Below are positions 16,757 to 24,876 of a DNA stretch of 36,050 bases, in pieces. The notes under the pieces are model-generated. The model saw only the letters and a program-made list of their open reading frames with translations, searched no databases and was not told where the DNA came from. The DNA comes from Bradyrhizobium oropedii (GTDB lineage: Bacteria > Pseudomonadota > Alphaproteobacteria > Rhizobiales > Xanthobacteraceae), in the NCBI RefSeq assembly GCF_020889685.1, contig NZ_JACMYO010000075.1, forward strand, positions 1 through 36,050. The letters are read 5' to 3'. The position numbers and the translations under genes are program-made. Numbering within the stretch: the first letter of the stretch is position 1; each line of letters opens with the position of its first letter.

Positions 16757-16840
16757 AATGACGTCTCACGCTCGTTGTGAACCGGAACTGCGTCGCTCTG
16801 CCGCGCGCGCGTAAGATCATCCGGACCCCACCACTGAACT

Positions 16841-17495
16841 CTCGCGGATCCTCATTTGGATAGTTCAGTGCTGTTGCCCGTGGCGCGCGGCATGTGGTGG
16901 CCTGCTGGCGACTTCTCGATCCGGAAGCCGCCGACACCGACCGGAAAGAGGTTGCTCGGACCGTGCTGCATATCGATCCAGATCTCGGCCAGTGCGCGCT
17001 CGCGAGCCGTTCGTCAGCCATTTGGCGGCCGCAAAATGGATGCTGACCATTACCGCGGCTTTCTTCACGGCGGCGCGACCAAATGGCAAATTTTCTCGCG
17101 TGGGGTTCAAAATCGAGAACAACGTTCTCGCCAGGCGACCAAACCGAGCAGCCATCACCAGCGAGAGGAGGCAGTGCGTCGGCCGAACCACACGCGCGTC
17201 GATTTCTATTCGCAGGCAACAAGCGAGCGGGCACTTGCTGGACAGCAAATCTGCTCATCGCGCTCCGAGCGATATGGACTGCGGTCAAATCAACACCGGC
17301 GAAGGTCGGAGCGAGCGAAATCGAGAGAAACGACGGACCAGGCCCCCAGATATCCGATAGCCGCCCCCAATCGATGTTTCTGCGGGGAAACAATTTGCAA
17401 ACTGCGACAATCGAGCCGGTACCAAGATGCCGTGAAGCGGGCTACCGTCGCTCAGATTTCTATAGAGTTTTTCGATTTGGTAGGAGTTCCAGTCA
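16841..17495. other. Region between XRE copy B and the DUF2285 gene
   Basis: About 650 bases with overlapping open frames on both strands, none recognisable. If these are a divergent control pair, the operators would lie here, but I cannot point to a symmetrical site beyond the XRE promoter. Confidence 0.35.
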
Positions 17496-17771
17496 GTGTC
17501 GCTCGATCCTAAAATCGCAGATTTGGCGCCCGACGCGCCCGAGCTTACGCCATACGACGAGCAGCACGTCGTTACCTACCTGCGCCTTCTCGATGCACAG
17601 GCGGATAATGCAGATTGGCGCGAAGTCGCGCGCATTGTGCTCGGTGTCGATCCGGTCCTTGAGCCGGATCGCGCGCGCCGTGCTTTCGACACTCATTTGG
17701 CTCGCGCCAAATGGATGGCACGTCACGGCTATCGTCATCTCCTGCGACGCGGTTGGCCGAAGAGTGAATAG
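17496..17771 (+). CDS. qseM: QseM-like single-domain DUF2285 protein (putative antiactivator)
   Basis: 91 residues made almost entirely of one DUF2285 domain: TPYDEQHVVTYLRLLDA, ADWREVARIVL, DRARRAFDTHLARAKWMARHGYRHLL. DUF2285 is an extended-turn helix-turn-helix variant. In Mesorhizobium ICEMlSymR7A the stand-alone DUF2285 protein QseM binds the DUF6499 domain of the activator FseA and blocks excision and conjugation. The size and isolation of the domain here, and its position just upstream of an FseA-like gene, fit that role. GTG 17496 is preceded by TAGGAG nine bases upstream. Function is inferred from family and context; the antiactivator call is not proven by sequence alone. Confidence 0.7.
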   Translation: MSLDPKIADLAPDAPELTPYDEQHVVTYLRLLDAQADNADWREVARIVLGVDPVLEPDRARRAFDTHLARAKWMARHGYRHLLRRGWPKSE

Positions 17772-17939
17772 TGGATGCACTTGAAGCGGACGTGATTTCT
17801 TATTGAGCTCTAATCGCAAAAATTGATTGTTCCATCGACGGAGCACATCAATATTGAACAATTGCATTAGCACAACCAGGAATCGTCACAATCGTGGGGC
17901 TGCAATTTCCTTGCATGAACGTGCGGGGAAAAATGTACG

Positions 17940-18726
17940 ATGGCAGCCGCTGACTGGAGATCAAAGCAAGCATATCCTGACGCCAAGACGGTAGAGACGG
18001 AGGACATTGCCTGGGAATGTCTACGTCGCGACCTCGAGTATGAAAGAGATTATGAGGTCCTGACCAGCAGCGAACGATCCGACGCGACGACGGATCACTT
18101 CCGAGGAAAGTGGGGGCTTTCGTTTCGCCGGGGATCCGCGAACGGCGTTCGACAAACAAGCCATTTTCTGGGCGCCCGAGGCGCTGTCGACCGTGCTGCC
18201 CGTCCACCCAGTTATCGGTTTGAGGTCGTCCAGACGGTACGACCTGGATCTCGGCAAACTAACGGGCAGCGAGCTTCGTCGGGGGCCAGATGGATGGCAT
18301 GCCATCGTGCCGCTCGGAGGAGCGAAGCACCGCCTTTGGCTGAGAGAACTGCCATCGAGACGCTCAGTGATTGTCGTCGATCTCCCGCTCGACCGCGATT
18401 TCGACATTCGTTCGCAGGCGGCACAGCGCTTTTGGCGAGCGCTCGAACAGCGCCCCCTCGGCCCGTCCCCACATGCTCTGCCGATCCAGACCAGCCATCG
18501 GCTCATCCTTGCTCTGCGTGCCGCTGATGGATGGCTGGAAGGAAACAGCTATCGCAAAATCGCGCAAGGCCTGTTCGGCGCGCATCGCATTCCCGATCGA
18601 GGATGGAAAACATGTGATCTGCGCAGCCGGATCATTCGGCTGGTCAAGATGGGGCTACGTCTTATCCGGGGCGGTTATCGCGCCTTGCTCCGTCACAAGC
18701 GCAAAGACAAGTACGATGAGTCCTAA
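17940..18726 (+). CDS. fseA: FseA-like activator, DUF6499 + DUF2285, joined by predicted +1 ribosomal frameshift
   Basis: The first frame (17940 onward) encodes a DUF6499 domain: DWRSKQAY, IAWECLRRDLEYERDY, GKWGL. The continuation lies one base ahead: RFAGDPRTAFDKQAIFWAPE, then a DUF2285 domain with SYRKIAQGLFG, GWKTCDLRSRIIRLVKMGL and GGYRALLR. A +1 slip on CTT-T at 18117-18120, reading CGT next at 18121, rebuilds the conserved WGLRF junction and gives about 261 residues. In ICEMlSymR7A the same two domains are encoded by msi172 and msi171 and fused by +1 programmed frameshifting into FseA, which activates the excisionase gene rdfS. No other frameshift is seen in either half, which favours programming over decay. 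The product would act in the cytosol as a DNA-binding activator, restrained by the QseM-like protein encoded upstream. Confidence 0.75.
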
Positions 18727-18982
18727 GCTTTGATCGGTTAGTTGCAGCCACGGTCCCGGAAAATAACCCCTCGCAGCTAAGCTAAGTGATGTCATCATTG
18801 CGCTTGGTATCCTCGGCATTGCTTCGGTTCGGTTTTCGCGACCGCGGAAGGACTATAGACGAATAAAAGGAGCAGGCTGGTTTGGACCATTCGTCTCGCC
18901 GCTTGAACGATCAGCTTCAGCCACGTTGGGTTTGCGGTGTCCGTGTCTCTATGCCTGATTTGTGGTATCGCTTGATGCGATA

Positions 18983-19891
18983 TCAGGCGGCTTCCGGGAT
19001 TGCGGCCTTCTTGCACAGGCGAGTCACCCATCGGCAAAAGGCACGGGCGATTTCGGGATTGCCGCTGCGATCGACCGCGTAGGCCCGATACTGCATGCCA
19101 CTGGGAGCCCGCGATCCTGGTATCGCATGCAGCGCGCCGCCGCGCACGAGATCGCTGACAATGATTTCAGGCGCTACCAGCAGGCAGTTTCCCGTGATGG
19201 CGGCCGGCAGAGCAAGGAAATTGTGATCGTATCGCGCTCCCGACTTTATATCTTTTGTGGTGAGATTCATCGCCCTAAGCCATGTGGGTAGGATATCCGG
19301 CCGGGATGTGATGTTCAAAATTGGCATCGAACGAACAACCGAGAGCGTTTTGCCCGCTACGTGATTTGGAGACCCTACGCATACGAGTATCTCATTGTGG
19401 ATTTCCCAATCGTCGGCCGGCTCGATGACGGAAAGATCTCGCGTAATCAAGATGTCGAAATTGTCAGATGATGTCGGTGGAGACAATGAACTGATCACGT
19501 CTACGATCACGCCATCCATCTCAGCAGAGAAAGCTTGGAGATTCGGAATCAAAAAGGAGTAAGCAAAGGTAGAAAGCGACGTGCGGACCACAATCCGGTT
19601 GGGGTCCGATCGGTTCCGGCGCTGCATTCTCTTGGCGGTGAAGCAGATCGTATCAAGCGGTTCGGCGACAGTGTTCGCGAAAAGTCTCCCAAACTCTGTC
19701 AACTGGCTCCGCCGACCTCGCCGTTCCACGAGGTCGGTACCGAGATAGTCCTGTAACACGGCCAGGTAGCGGCTGACCGAGCTCTGGGTCGTTCCCAATG
19801 CGCTAGCCGCGCGCGTTACGCTTCCCTCTCGTGCAATGGTTACAAATGCCCGGATTGCATTGAGGGGCACTTCATCGTGTTCGGCAGCCAT
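18983..19891 (-). CDS. LysR-family transcriptional regulator
   Basis: 302 residues. The N-terminal winged helix-turn-helix has PLNAIRAFVTIAREGSVTRAASALGTTQSSVSRYLAVLQ and a wing DLVERRGRRSQLTEFG; the rest is a periplasmic-binding-protein-like effector domain. The frame is intact with no missing segments. It follows the phosphonopyruvate hydrolase/PEP mutase gene on the same strand after 348 bases. In Variovorax Pal2 the phosphonoalanine genes palA and palB are accompanied by a LysR regulator, so control of this module is a reasonable inference. It is not NodD-like at the N-terminus. A TATCGC/GCGATA stem (about 18964-18979) lies just beyond the stop. Confidence 0.88.
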   Translation of the reverse strand: MAAEHDEVPLNAIRAFVTIAREGSVTRAASALGTTQSSVSRYLAVLQDYLGTDLVERRGRRSQLTEFGRLFANTVAEPLDTICFTAKRMQRRNRSDPNRIVVRTSLSTFAYSFLIPNLQAFSAEMDGVIVDVISSLSPPTSSDNFDILITRDLSVIEPADDWEIHNEILVCVGSPNHVAGKTLSVVRSMPILNITSRPDILPTWLRAMNLTTKDIKSGARYDHNFLALPAAITGNCLLVAPEIIVSDLVRGGALHAIPGSRAPSGMQYRAYAVDRSGNPEIARAFCRWVTRLCKKAAIPEAA

Positions 19892-20232
19892 CTTCCGCTC
19901 CGGTAGCTTCCGCCAACTGCCAGGGCAGGCCGTTGCCTAGAATGAATGCTGTATCACTTTATTAGATGCGTACATCAGGATTACCGCTTATCAAGCGGGT
20001 TTCGCGCGCAAAATCAGCAATTTTGGTGCGTTTCGTACGGGCGCGCGACTGCTGTCGGCGGTTTTTTCGCAGGTACTAAGCGCCTAATGCGTGGCGCGAT
20101 CACTGCTCTTGCGTCGGCCGCACGACTTCTAGAGTAGCACTAGTAGGCCGCTACTCAGACTTTCCTAACAGCGTCAGGATGGCGTCTGAGCACCTCGAGC
20201 GCTGGATATAATTTCAAGATCTTGTTGGTTGT
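19892..20232. other. Intergenic region upstream of the LysR gene
   Basis: No gene recognised. It must hold the LysR promoter unless the gene is read through from the hydrolase/mutase gene. No clear T-N11-A site was settled on. Confidence 0.35.
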
Positions 20233-20239
20233 GAAGGGT

Positions 20240-21112
20240 TCAGCGAAGGAAGCGAGCTTCGGCTGCCTTGACCTCATCCATCCTTTGAAGTCTGAAGATT
20301 TCCTCGACCGGTAGAATGTCCTTGTGTACGTGTTGGACGCCGCCGTCCGCTACGATCCGACGGAAGGTCTCCTGCATGGCAGTGGCAGAAGCGCGAATGC
20401 CGTAGTTGCCATAGATCATCATGCGGACGTTGCGCAGCGCCTTGACCCGCTCGGCGTTAAGATCCGGGTAGGCGTTCGGCACGATGACCAGCGGCACTGC
20501 TTCCGTCCAGGCACGCGAAAAGCTTTCGATCTCGCAAGGATCCTTTTTCTTCGAATGGATCAGTATCATGTCCGCGCCAGCCTCTACATAGGCTCGCGCC
20601 CGACGCAGTGCTTCCGCTTCGCCGAGTTCTGCGATCAAGGCTTCGGTGCGGGCAATGACGAGAAAGTCCGGGTCCTGTCTTTTCGCAACGGCGGCCTCGA
20701 TCTTTCCCTGGAACTCCTCAATCCGCAGCAGCTCCTGACGCCCGTCGGTAACAAGGCTCGTGACCTTCGGAAAAGTTTTGTCCTCGATGACAACGGCGCC
20801 GGCGCCGGCACGTTCGTATTCGCCGATCGCATGGATCACATTGATCGCATTGCCATAGCCGGTATCGATGTCGGCGACGATTGGCAGCCTCGTACATCCA
20901 GCGATCGCCCGCAGCATGTCGAGATGCTGTGTCATCGAGATCAGACTCATGTCCGGAACGCCGTAAAGCGCCGACAGCTCGAAACCGGAAGCCCACAGGC
21001 CATCGAATCCGGCTTCTTCTGCGAGGATCGCAGAAAGCGGGCTATGCGCGGCCATAATGTGGACAAGGCCGGTCTCGGCCATGCGAGCGCGGAGGCGTTT
21101 GGTAGTAGGCAT
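20240..21112 (-). CDS. Phosphonopyruvate hydrolase / PEP mutase superfamily enzyme
   Basis: 290 residues, a TIM-barrel of the PEP mutase/isocitrate lyase superfamily. Visible metal and substrate residues include WASG (40-43), ADIDTGYGN (Asp81, Asp83), VIEDK (Glu110) and LIHSKKKD. The gating loop reads EDKTFPKVTS with Thr118, where PEP mutases have Asn (EDKxxxxxNS). In Variovorax phosphonopyruvate hydrolase the same position, Thr118, is proposed to activate the attacking water. That favours hydrolysis of phosphonopyruvate to pyruvate and phosphate over mutation of PEP. ATG 21112 follows the aminotransferase stub stop by 11 bases, so they were an operon. PEP mutase with a relaxed loop is the alternative. 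The frame is intact, unlike copy 2. Confidence 0.85.
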   Translation of the reverse strand: MPTTKRLRARMAETGLVHIMAAHSPLSAILAEEAGFDGLWASGFELSALYGVPDMSLISMTQHLDMLRAIAGCTRLPIVADIDTGYGNAINVIHAIGEYERAGAGAVVIEDKTFPKVTSLVTDGRQELLRIEEFQGKIEAAVAKRQDPDFLVIARTEALIAELGEAEALRRARAYVEAGADMILIHSKKKDPCEIESFSRAWTEAVPLVIVPNAYPDLNAERVKALRNVRMMIYGNYGIRASATAMQETFRRIVADGGVQHVHKDILPVEEIFRLQRMDEVKAAEARFLR

Positions 21113-21123
21113 CGGGAGATCTC

Positions 21124-21407
21124 TCATGACAGGGCGGCGCAGGCGGCGATGATGCGGTTGCAGGCGCGGGTGAGGTCCTCGAGCGACGAGGCATAGGAAG
21201 CGTAGGACAGCCACAGCGAATGCGTCGAGCAGATGCATAGCAAAATCGGTATCGGTCTCGATCACGGTCCGGCGTGCCGAAATCCGGTTCGCCCTGCCTG
21301 AGCCTAATCACATCGGCGCCTTGATCGCGCAGCTCAGGCGAACGCGTTGTCATGGCCCTGGTTTCAAACGAGCGGACAACTTTGAGCCGTTCTGCAATGA
21401 GCGACAA
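21124..21407 (-). pseudogene. Aminotransferase with large internal deletion, copy 1
   Basis: The N-terminal piece SLIAERLKVVRSFETRAMTTRSPELR through GEPDFGTP matches the start of the intact enzyme at 34784-35983. The sequence then jumps to VIETDTDFAMHLLDAFAVAV in another frame, and ends with the last residues RIIAACAALS. About 300 residues in the middle, including the PLP-binding lysine, are gone. A TTG start at 21407 corresponds to the TTG of copy 2. No active enzyme is possible. Confidence 0.88.
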
Positions 21408-21559
21408 ACTAAAACACCCGCGAAGTTCACAGACTTTGGACAACCACTAATCGCTCTCAACCGCGCGAACCAACCTTCATATCGTATTTCTGAATGAAGT
21501 TATCGAAAATGGAGATCGTGCGCTTTCATAGAGCGCCTACCGAGCCAGCTGCCGGGATG

Positions 21560-21691
21560 GAGGCCGGGCGGGGCATGCCGAGAGCTCCTTCGCTGGATCT
21601 TCGCGTTCGGGGTCTCGCCGCCGTGCGGGCGGGCTCGTCGCACCGAGAGGCAGGCGAGCGGTTTGGAGTGAGCGCGGGCGTGAGCCGGTGA
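21560..21691 (+). mobile_element. IS630-type transposase N-terminal fragment
   Basis: SLDLRVRGLAAVRAGSSHREAGERFGVSAG is the N-terminal helix-turn-helix of IS630-like transposases (family: YSxDLRERVVxAV..GxSxRxAAxRFGVS). It stops at a TGA and runs into the IS3 element, which probably interrupted it. No downstream half is present. Confidence 0.65.
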
Positions 21692-21699
21692 TCTGAGGG

Positions 21700-22905
21700 G
21701 GGCAAGCTGGACCATTTTTGGCTAAAGTTTTCGCTGCCGAATCCCCTCGGCGTGGAGGAGCCGACGGACGATGAAGGCCTCAAATTTTCGGATACCAAAG
21801 GGCGTTCATCCTGAAGCAGGGCAACGACGGGGCTGCGGTGGCGGACATCTGCCGCAAGGCCGGGATCAGCCAGGCGACCGACTTCAACTGTAAGAGAAAG
21901 TATGATGGCTGTTGCCGACGGAGGTGCGACGGTTGAAGCAGCTCGAGGAGGAGAACAGCAACCTGAAGAAGCTGGTGCCGGACCTGTCGCTCGACAAGGA
22001 ATGCTGCGGGACGTGATCCGCCGAAAGCTATGAGGCCTGGCCGGATGCGCGAGCTGGTCGACGAAGTCCGCAACGAATGCAGGTCTCGATCCGCATGGCC
22101 TGCGCGGCCCTCGAGCTTGACAGGTCGACCTACCAGTACAAGTCTCGTCGCTCCGGCCAGGCAGCCCTCGAACAGAAGATCAGGGAGATCTGTCATGCGC
22201 GCGTTCGCTACGGCTATCGCCGCGTTCACGTCCTGCTGCGTCGTGAAGCTTGGCGTCACGGCCGGAACAAGACAGGGCGGCGCGTCTACCGCCCGTTGGA
22301 CCTGCAACTGCGCAACAAAACGCCCAAGCGCCGCGTCAAGGCCTGCGCGATGACCGCACGCCCGTCACGCGATCAAACGAGACCTGAGCGATGGACTTCG
22401 TTCATGACCAGTTGGCGACAGGACACAAGTTTCGCGTGCTGACGATTGTCGATATCTTCTCCCGCTTCTCCTCCGGCGCTGCAGCCGCGGTTTACCTTCC
22501 GCGGCGCCGACGTCGTGGCGGTACTGGAAAGGGCCTGCAACGGAGTGGCCTTCCCGCGACGATCCGCGTCGATCAAGGCGGCGAGTTCGTGTCGCGCGAC
22601 CTTGACCTACGGGCCTACCAACGCGGGGGCACGCTAGACTTTTTGCGGCTGGCACGCCGGCCGATAACGCGTTCATCGAGGCCTTCAACGGCCGCTTCCG
22701 GGCCGAACGCCTCAATGCCCATTGGTTTCTCAGCCTTGCGGACGCCCAGCAAAAAGTGGAGAGTTAGCGCAGATACCACAACGAAGAACGGCCCCATGGG
22801 TCGATCGGCAGTCGACCGCTGATTGGCCGCAAAACCACGTAGGCGCAACTAGCCGCCAGCTTGATCAGAGGCGCAAAACTCTAGTTCTGGGTGGTCCAAA
22901 CTTCC
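21700..22905 (+). mobile_element. IS3-family element, frameshifted (orfA and orfB)
   Basis: OrfA pieces: AFILKQGNDG, VADICRKAGISQAT, RLKQLEEENSNLKKL, SLDKE (about 21770-22020). OrfB pieces: IRMACAALELDRSTYQYKSRR, YGYRRVHVLLRREAW, MDFVHDQLATGHKFRVLTIVDIFSRFS (first Asp), TIRVDQGGEFVSRDLDLRAYQRG (DDE Asp and Glu), AFNGRFRAERLNAHWFLSLADAQQK, ending near 22842. At least four frame changes are needed to read it through, so it is inactive. Possible imperfect terminal repeats are AAGCTGGACCA near 21708 and its inverted counterpart TGGTCCAAACTT near 22889. It has landed in the IS630 fragment. Confidence 0.8.
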
Positions 22906-22909
22906 TCGC

Positions 22910-23065
22910 TGGGCGTTGTTGGCGCAAATCCAAGGGGCTCGACCGGATGCCCAAGGCTCGTCGAGCAAATACTTGTCACGCTGCGTATCCATGCAAGCCT
23001 GGAAGCCGGTGTGATGCCATACGCGCAAGCCGCTGGGCCAAGCTGCTGCCCACAGGGAATCGCAA
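22910..23065 (-). repeat. Dispersed inverted repeat, copy 2
   Basis: Read on the minus strand it resembles 12540-12660 (shared GGCTTGCATGGAT and the following blocks). It starts right at the right end of the IS3 element. Confidence 0.45.
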
Positions 23066-23298
23066 GCGCTTAGCGAGTGTCCGCGTTTAACTCATCGGTT
23101 TCAAATAGCACCCGTCAGGTGTGGTAGGGAGTGCCCGCGTTTCCGATTCTAAGTAGGGATCTACTCCTTGGGCAAACTGTGCGCAGGTATGCCAACTGAT
23201 GAAGTGAGCGTCCGACCATTGCCAAATCGGCACGAATTTTTTCACTACGAATTCGCGCCGATTTTGATAACGAGCTGCGCGGCCGGCATCGCCTACCC

Positions 23299-23470
23299 TA
23301 CCAATTCTTGGAGGCGATTGCCGTGCTCAGGTCAGTTAGAAGCTCTTTGAGACTGATGTCGATTGGAATGGGCCGCCTCTACGAGGCTGCGGGAAGAGGG
23401 CTATGCCAACAGAGAGCACTTTTCCAATAAATGGACGTTGTCAGTCTTGCTGGGTCAGACTGGCTCCGTC
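23299..23470 (+). repeat. Dispersed direct repeat, copy B
   Basis: Matches 2844-3020 in order, beginning at TACCAATTCTTGG. Here no good nod-box core precedes TACCAAT: the ATCGAT of copy A is replaced. The frame from ATGCCAACAGAG (about 23403) runs for some 60 codons but is not recognised. Confidence 0.55.
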
Positions 23471-23669
23471 CGACGTCAGCACAGCAATGCTTTTCACTTG
23501 GATGCTATACCGCAGCAGCCACGGTCCATTATCTCGGCTCCGAAGGCTTCTGCCCCAACTCCATCGCGAAATCGAGCTTTGAGCGCGGCGGCGTGCTGCA
23601 TCACACGGTCTATGTAGTCCTTTCTTCGGTCGCTTCCATCCTGCTCTTTGTGCGCGCCGTTAGTCGGTT

Positions 23670-23847
23670 CGATGCTTTCCAGGCAACATCTCCTATGGCA
23701 TCTACCTCAATCGTTTCCCGCAGGTGGTGGTGAAGAGCTTTATAGCCTCAATGACCGCCGCGTCCGGTACTCAGCCTGGCAGGCCGCATCCTCTTGGCTT
23801 TCTTCATCGAGCGGATCGTTCAAAATCCGCTCGACCAGTATCGATAG
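23670..23847 (+). pseudogene. Possible acyltransferase-3 family C-terminal remnant
   Basis: One frame reads GNISYGIYLNRFPQVVVKSF, which looks like a late transmembrane helix of acyltransferase-3 proteins (family: SYGIYLxHxP). Another frame then gives LAFFIERIVQNPLDQYR and a stop at 23845, resembling the usual closing segment with IExP. A frameshift lies between the two. NolL/NodX-type Nod-factor acetyltransferases belong to this family, as do many polysaccharide acetyltransferases, so the identity stays open. The upstream part is too eroded to read. Confidence 0.4.
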
Positions 23848-23925
23848 CGGTAAACACCGTTCAGTGAACTCACAAAGCTGGATGACGTCGACGCCCATTA
23901 ATCTACAAATCAAGAAGACGCTCCT

Positions 23926-24876
23926 ATGAGCCACTTTGCGTTCGTTATGGTTTCGGCCGGCTTTGAGCACGGCGGCAACGTCATCCATCGTCACCTCGAT
24001 GGGCATTCGCAGTTGCTGGTCTATCCATTTGAGTCCCAGCTAGGCAATCGCAACTTCAGTGACTTTCTCGCGTCGGTGGAGCGCGTACAGTACCGCTATC
24101 CGGAGTTTCCTGAGGGGCTGACAGCGATTGAGCTTTATGAGCAGATGATTGACGAGGAGCTGAAGACGTTCCTACGCAAACGCAATGGATCGAAGTTCCG
24201 CGATGTTGACCTCAAGCTCAACGAATCTAATCGCATTGCCGCGTTCGAGCAGATTCTGGGCCCTCGTCCTTACAGCCGCAGCCAGGTCATTGAGGCATTC
24301 TTCCGTGCCACTTTCATGGCGTGGGAAAACTATTACGCCGAAATCACCGACGATAAGATCTATGTCGGTTATTCACCGGCCATCGGCATCGACGCTGACC
24401 GGATAGTTCGTGACTTCCCCAACGTGCGGATCATGCACATCGTACGCAACCCTTTCTCCGCCTATCGAGACACCAAGCGTCGTCCGTTTCCGCAGCCGTT
24501 GAGCAAATATCTCATCACATGGAATGTCTATCATTGCATCGTGGAGATGTATGCGCGCATGTACCCGGGCAATGTACGTATTTTTCGCTACGAGGATCTG
24601 GTAAGCGACAAGCGTACTTTTATGGAAGACGTAGCTCGCTTCATTGGCGTCAAGTTTGAGCCGAGCATGCTCTATCCGAGCTGGAACGGTCGCGATATAT
24701 CCGAGGATATCCTTCCTTGGGGCACGGTTCTCAAAAGCACGGCAGACTACAACCGAACCATGGTCGATGAACTGACCGAAGCCGAGAAGGCCCAGATCGT
24801 AGCCGGTACCACTGCTTTGGCCCGCCATTTCAGATTCGATGAGATCGACTACCTCAGGCTGTTCTATCGTGCTTAG
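23926..24876 (+). CDS. Sulfotransferase (PAPS-dependent, carbohydrate-type)
   Basis: 316 residues. Transfers sulfate from PAPS to a sugar. The N-terminal 5'-phosphosulfate-binding region is VMVSAGFEHGGNVIHRHLDGH (loop form variant). The 3'-phosphate-binding strand and loop are MHIVRNPFSAYRDTKRR, and RYEDLVSDKRTFMEDVARFIG is the usual helix of this superfamily. No signal peptide, so it is cytosolic. It is first in a five-gene operon; the kinase start overlaps its 3' end. The start ATG has only a weak purine tract upstream. The acceptor is unknown; a sugar made by this operon or by the CDP-sugar locus is the natural guess. It is not clearly the Nod-factor sulfotransferase NodH or NoeE. Confidence 0.83.
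   Translation: MSHFAFVMVSAGFEHGGNVIHRHLDGHSQLLVYPFESQLGNRNFSDFLASVERVQYRYPEFPEGLTAIELYEQMIDEELKTFLRKRNGSKFRDVDLKLNESNRIAAFEQILGPRPYSRSQVIEAFFRATFMAWENYYAEITDDKIYVGYSPAIGIDADRIVRDFPNVRIMHIVRNPFSAYRDTKRRPFPQPLSKYLITWNVYHCIVEMYARMYPGNVRIFRYEDLVSDKRTFMEDVARFIGVKFEPSMLYPSWNGRDISEDILPWGTVLKSTADYNRTMVDELTEAEKAQIVAGTTALARHFRFDEIDYLRLFYRA

Larger units (their letters stand above)
15971..16840. repeat. Tandem duplication of a 436-bp regulator unit
   Basis: Two direct copies, 15971-16406 and 16407 to about 16840. Each starts with ACCAGCATTCAA and carries a minus-strand XRE gene, its promoter and upstream DNA. They have diverged by substitutions spread over the whole unit, including an extra or lost few codons at the 3' ends of the genes. 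Confidence 0.85.
20233..21470 (-). repeat. Aminotransferase + PEP mutase-superfamily module, copy 1
   Basis: Homologous along its length to 33904-36050, with a large internal deletion in the aminotransferase. The similarity begins just after the hydrolase/mutase stop (AGCGAGCTTCG in both) and extends upstream of the aminotransferase start into the shared ATTGCTCTCAA / ATCGCTCTCAA region. Confidence 0.85.

Noticed and set aside
16611..17393. 260-codon minus-strand frame over the XRE copy B promoter region
   Set aside because: It has no recognisable domain and overlaps the better supported regulator and promoter in another frame.
18964..18979. TATCGC/GCGATA stem as terminator of the LysR gene
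   Set aside because: The stem is only six base pairs and no T-run follows, so it was only mentioned and not listed as a terminator.
20324..21196. 290-codon plus-strand frame opposite the hydrolase/mutase gene
   Set aside because: It is the antisense shadow of a well supported TIM-barrel enzyme and has no family features.
23260..23305. Second nod box before repeat copy B
   Set aside because: Only TACCAAT remains; the ATCGAT core and left half do not match.
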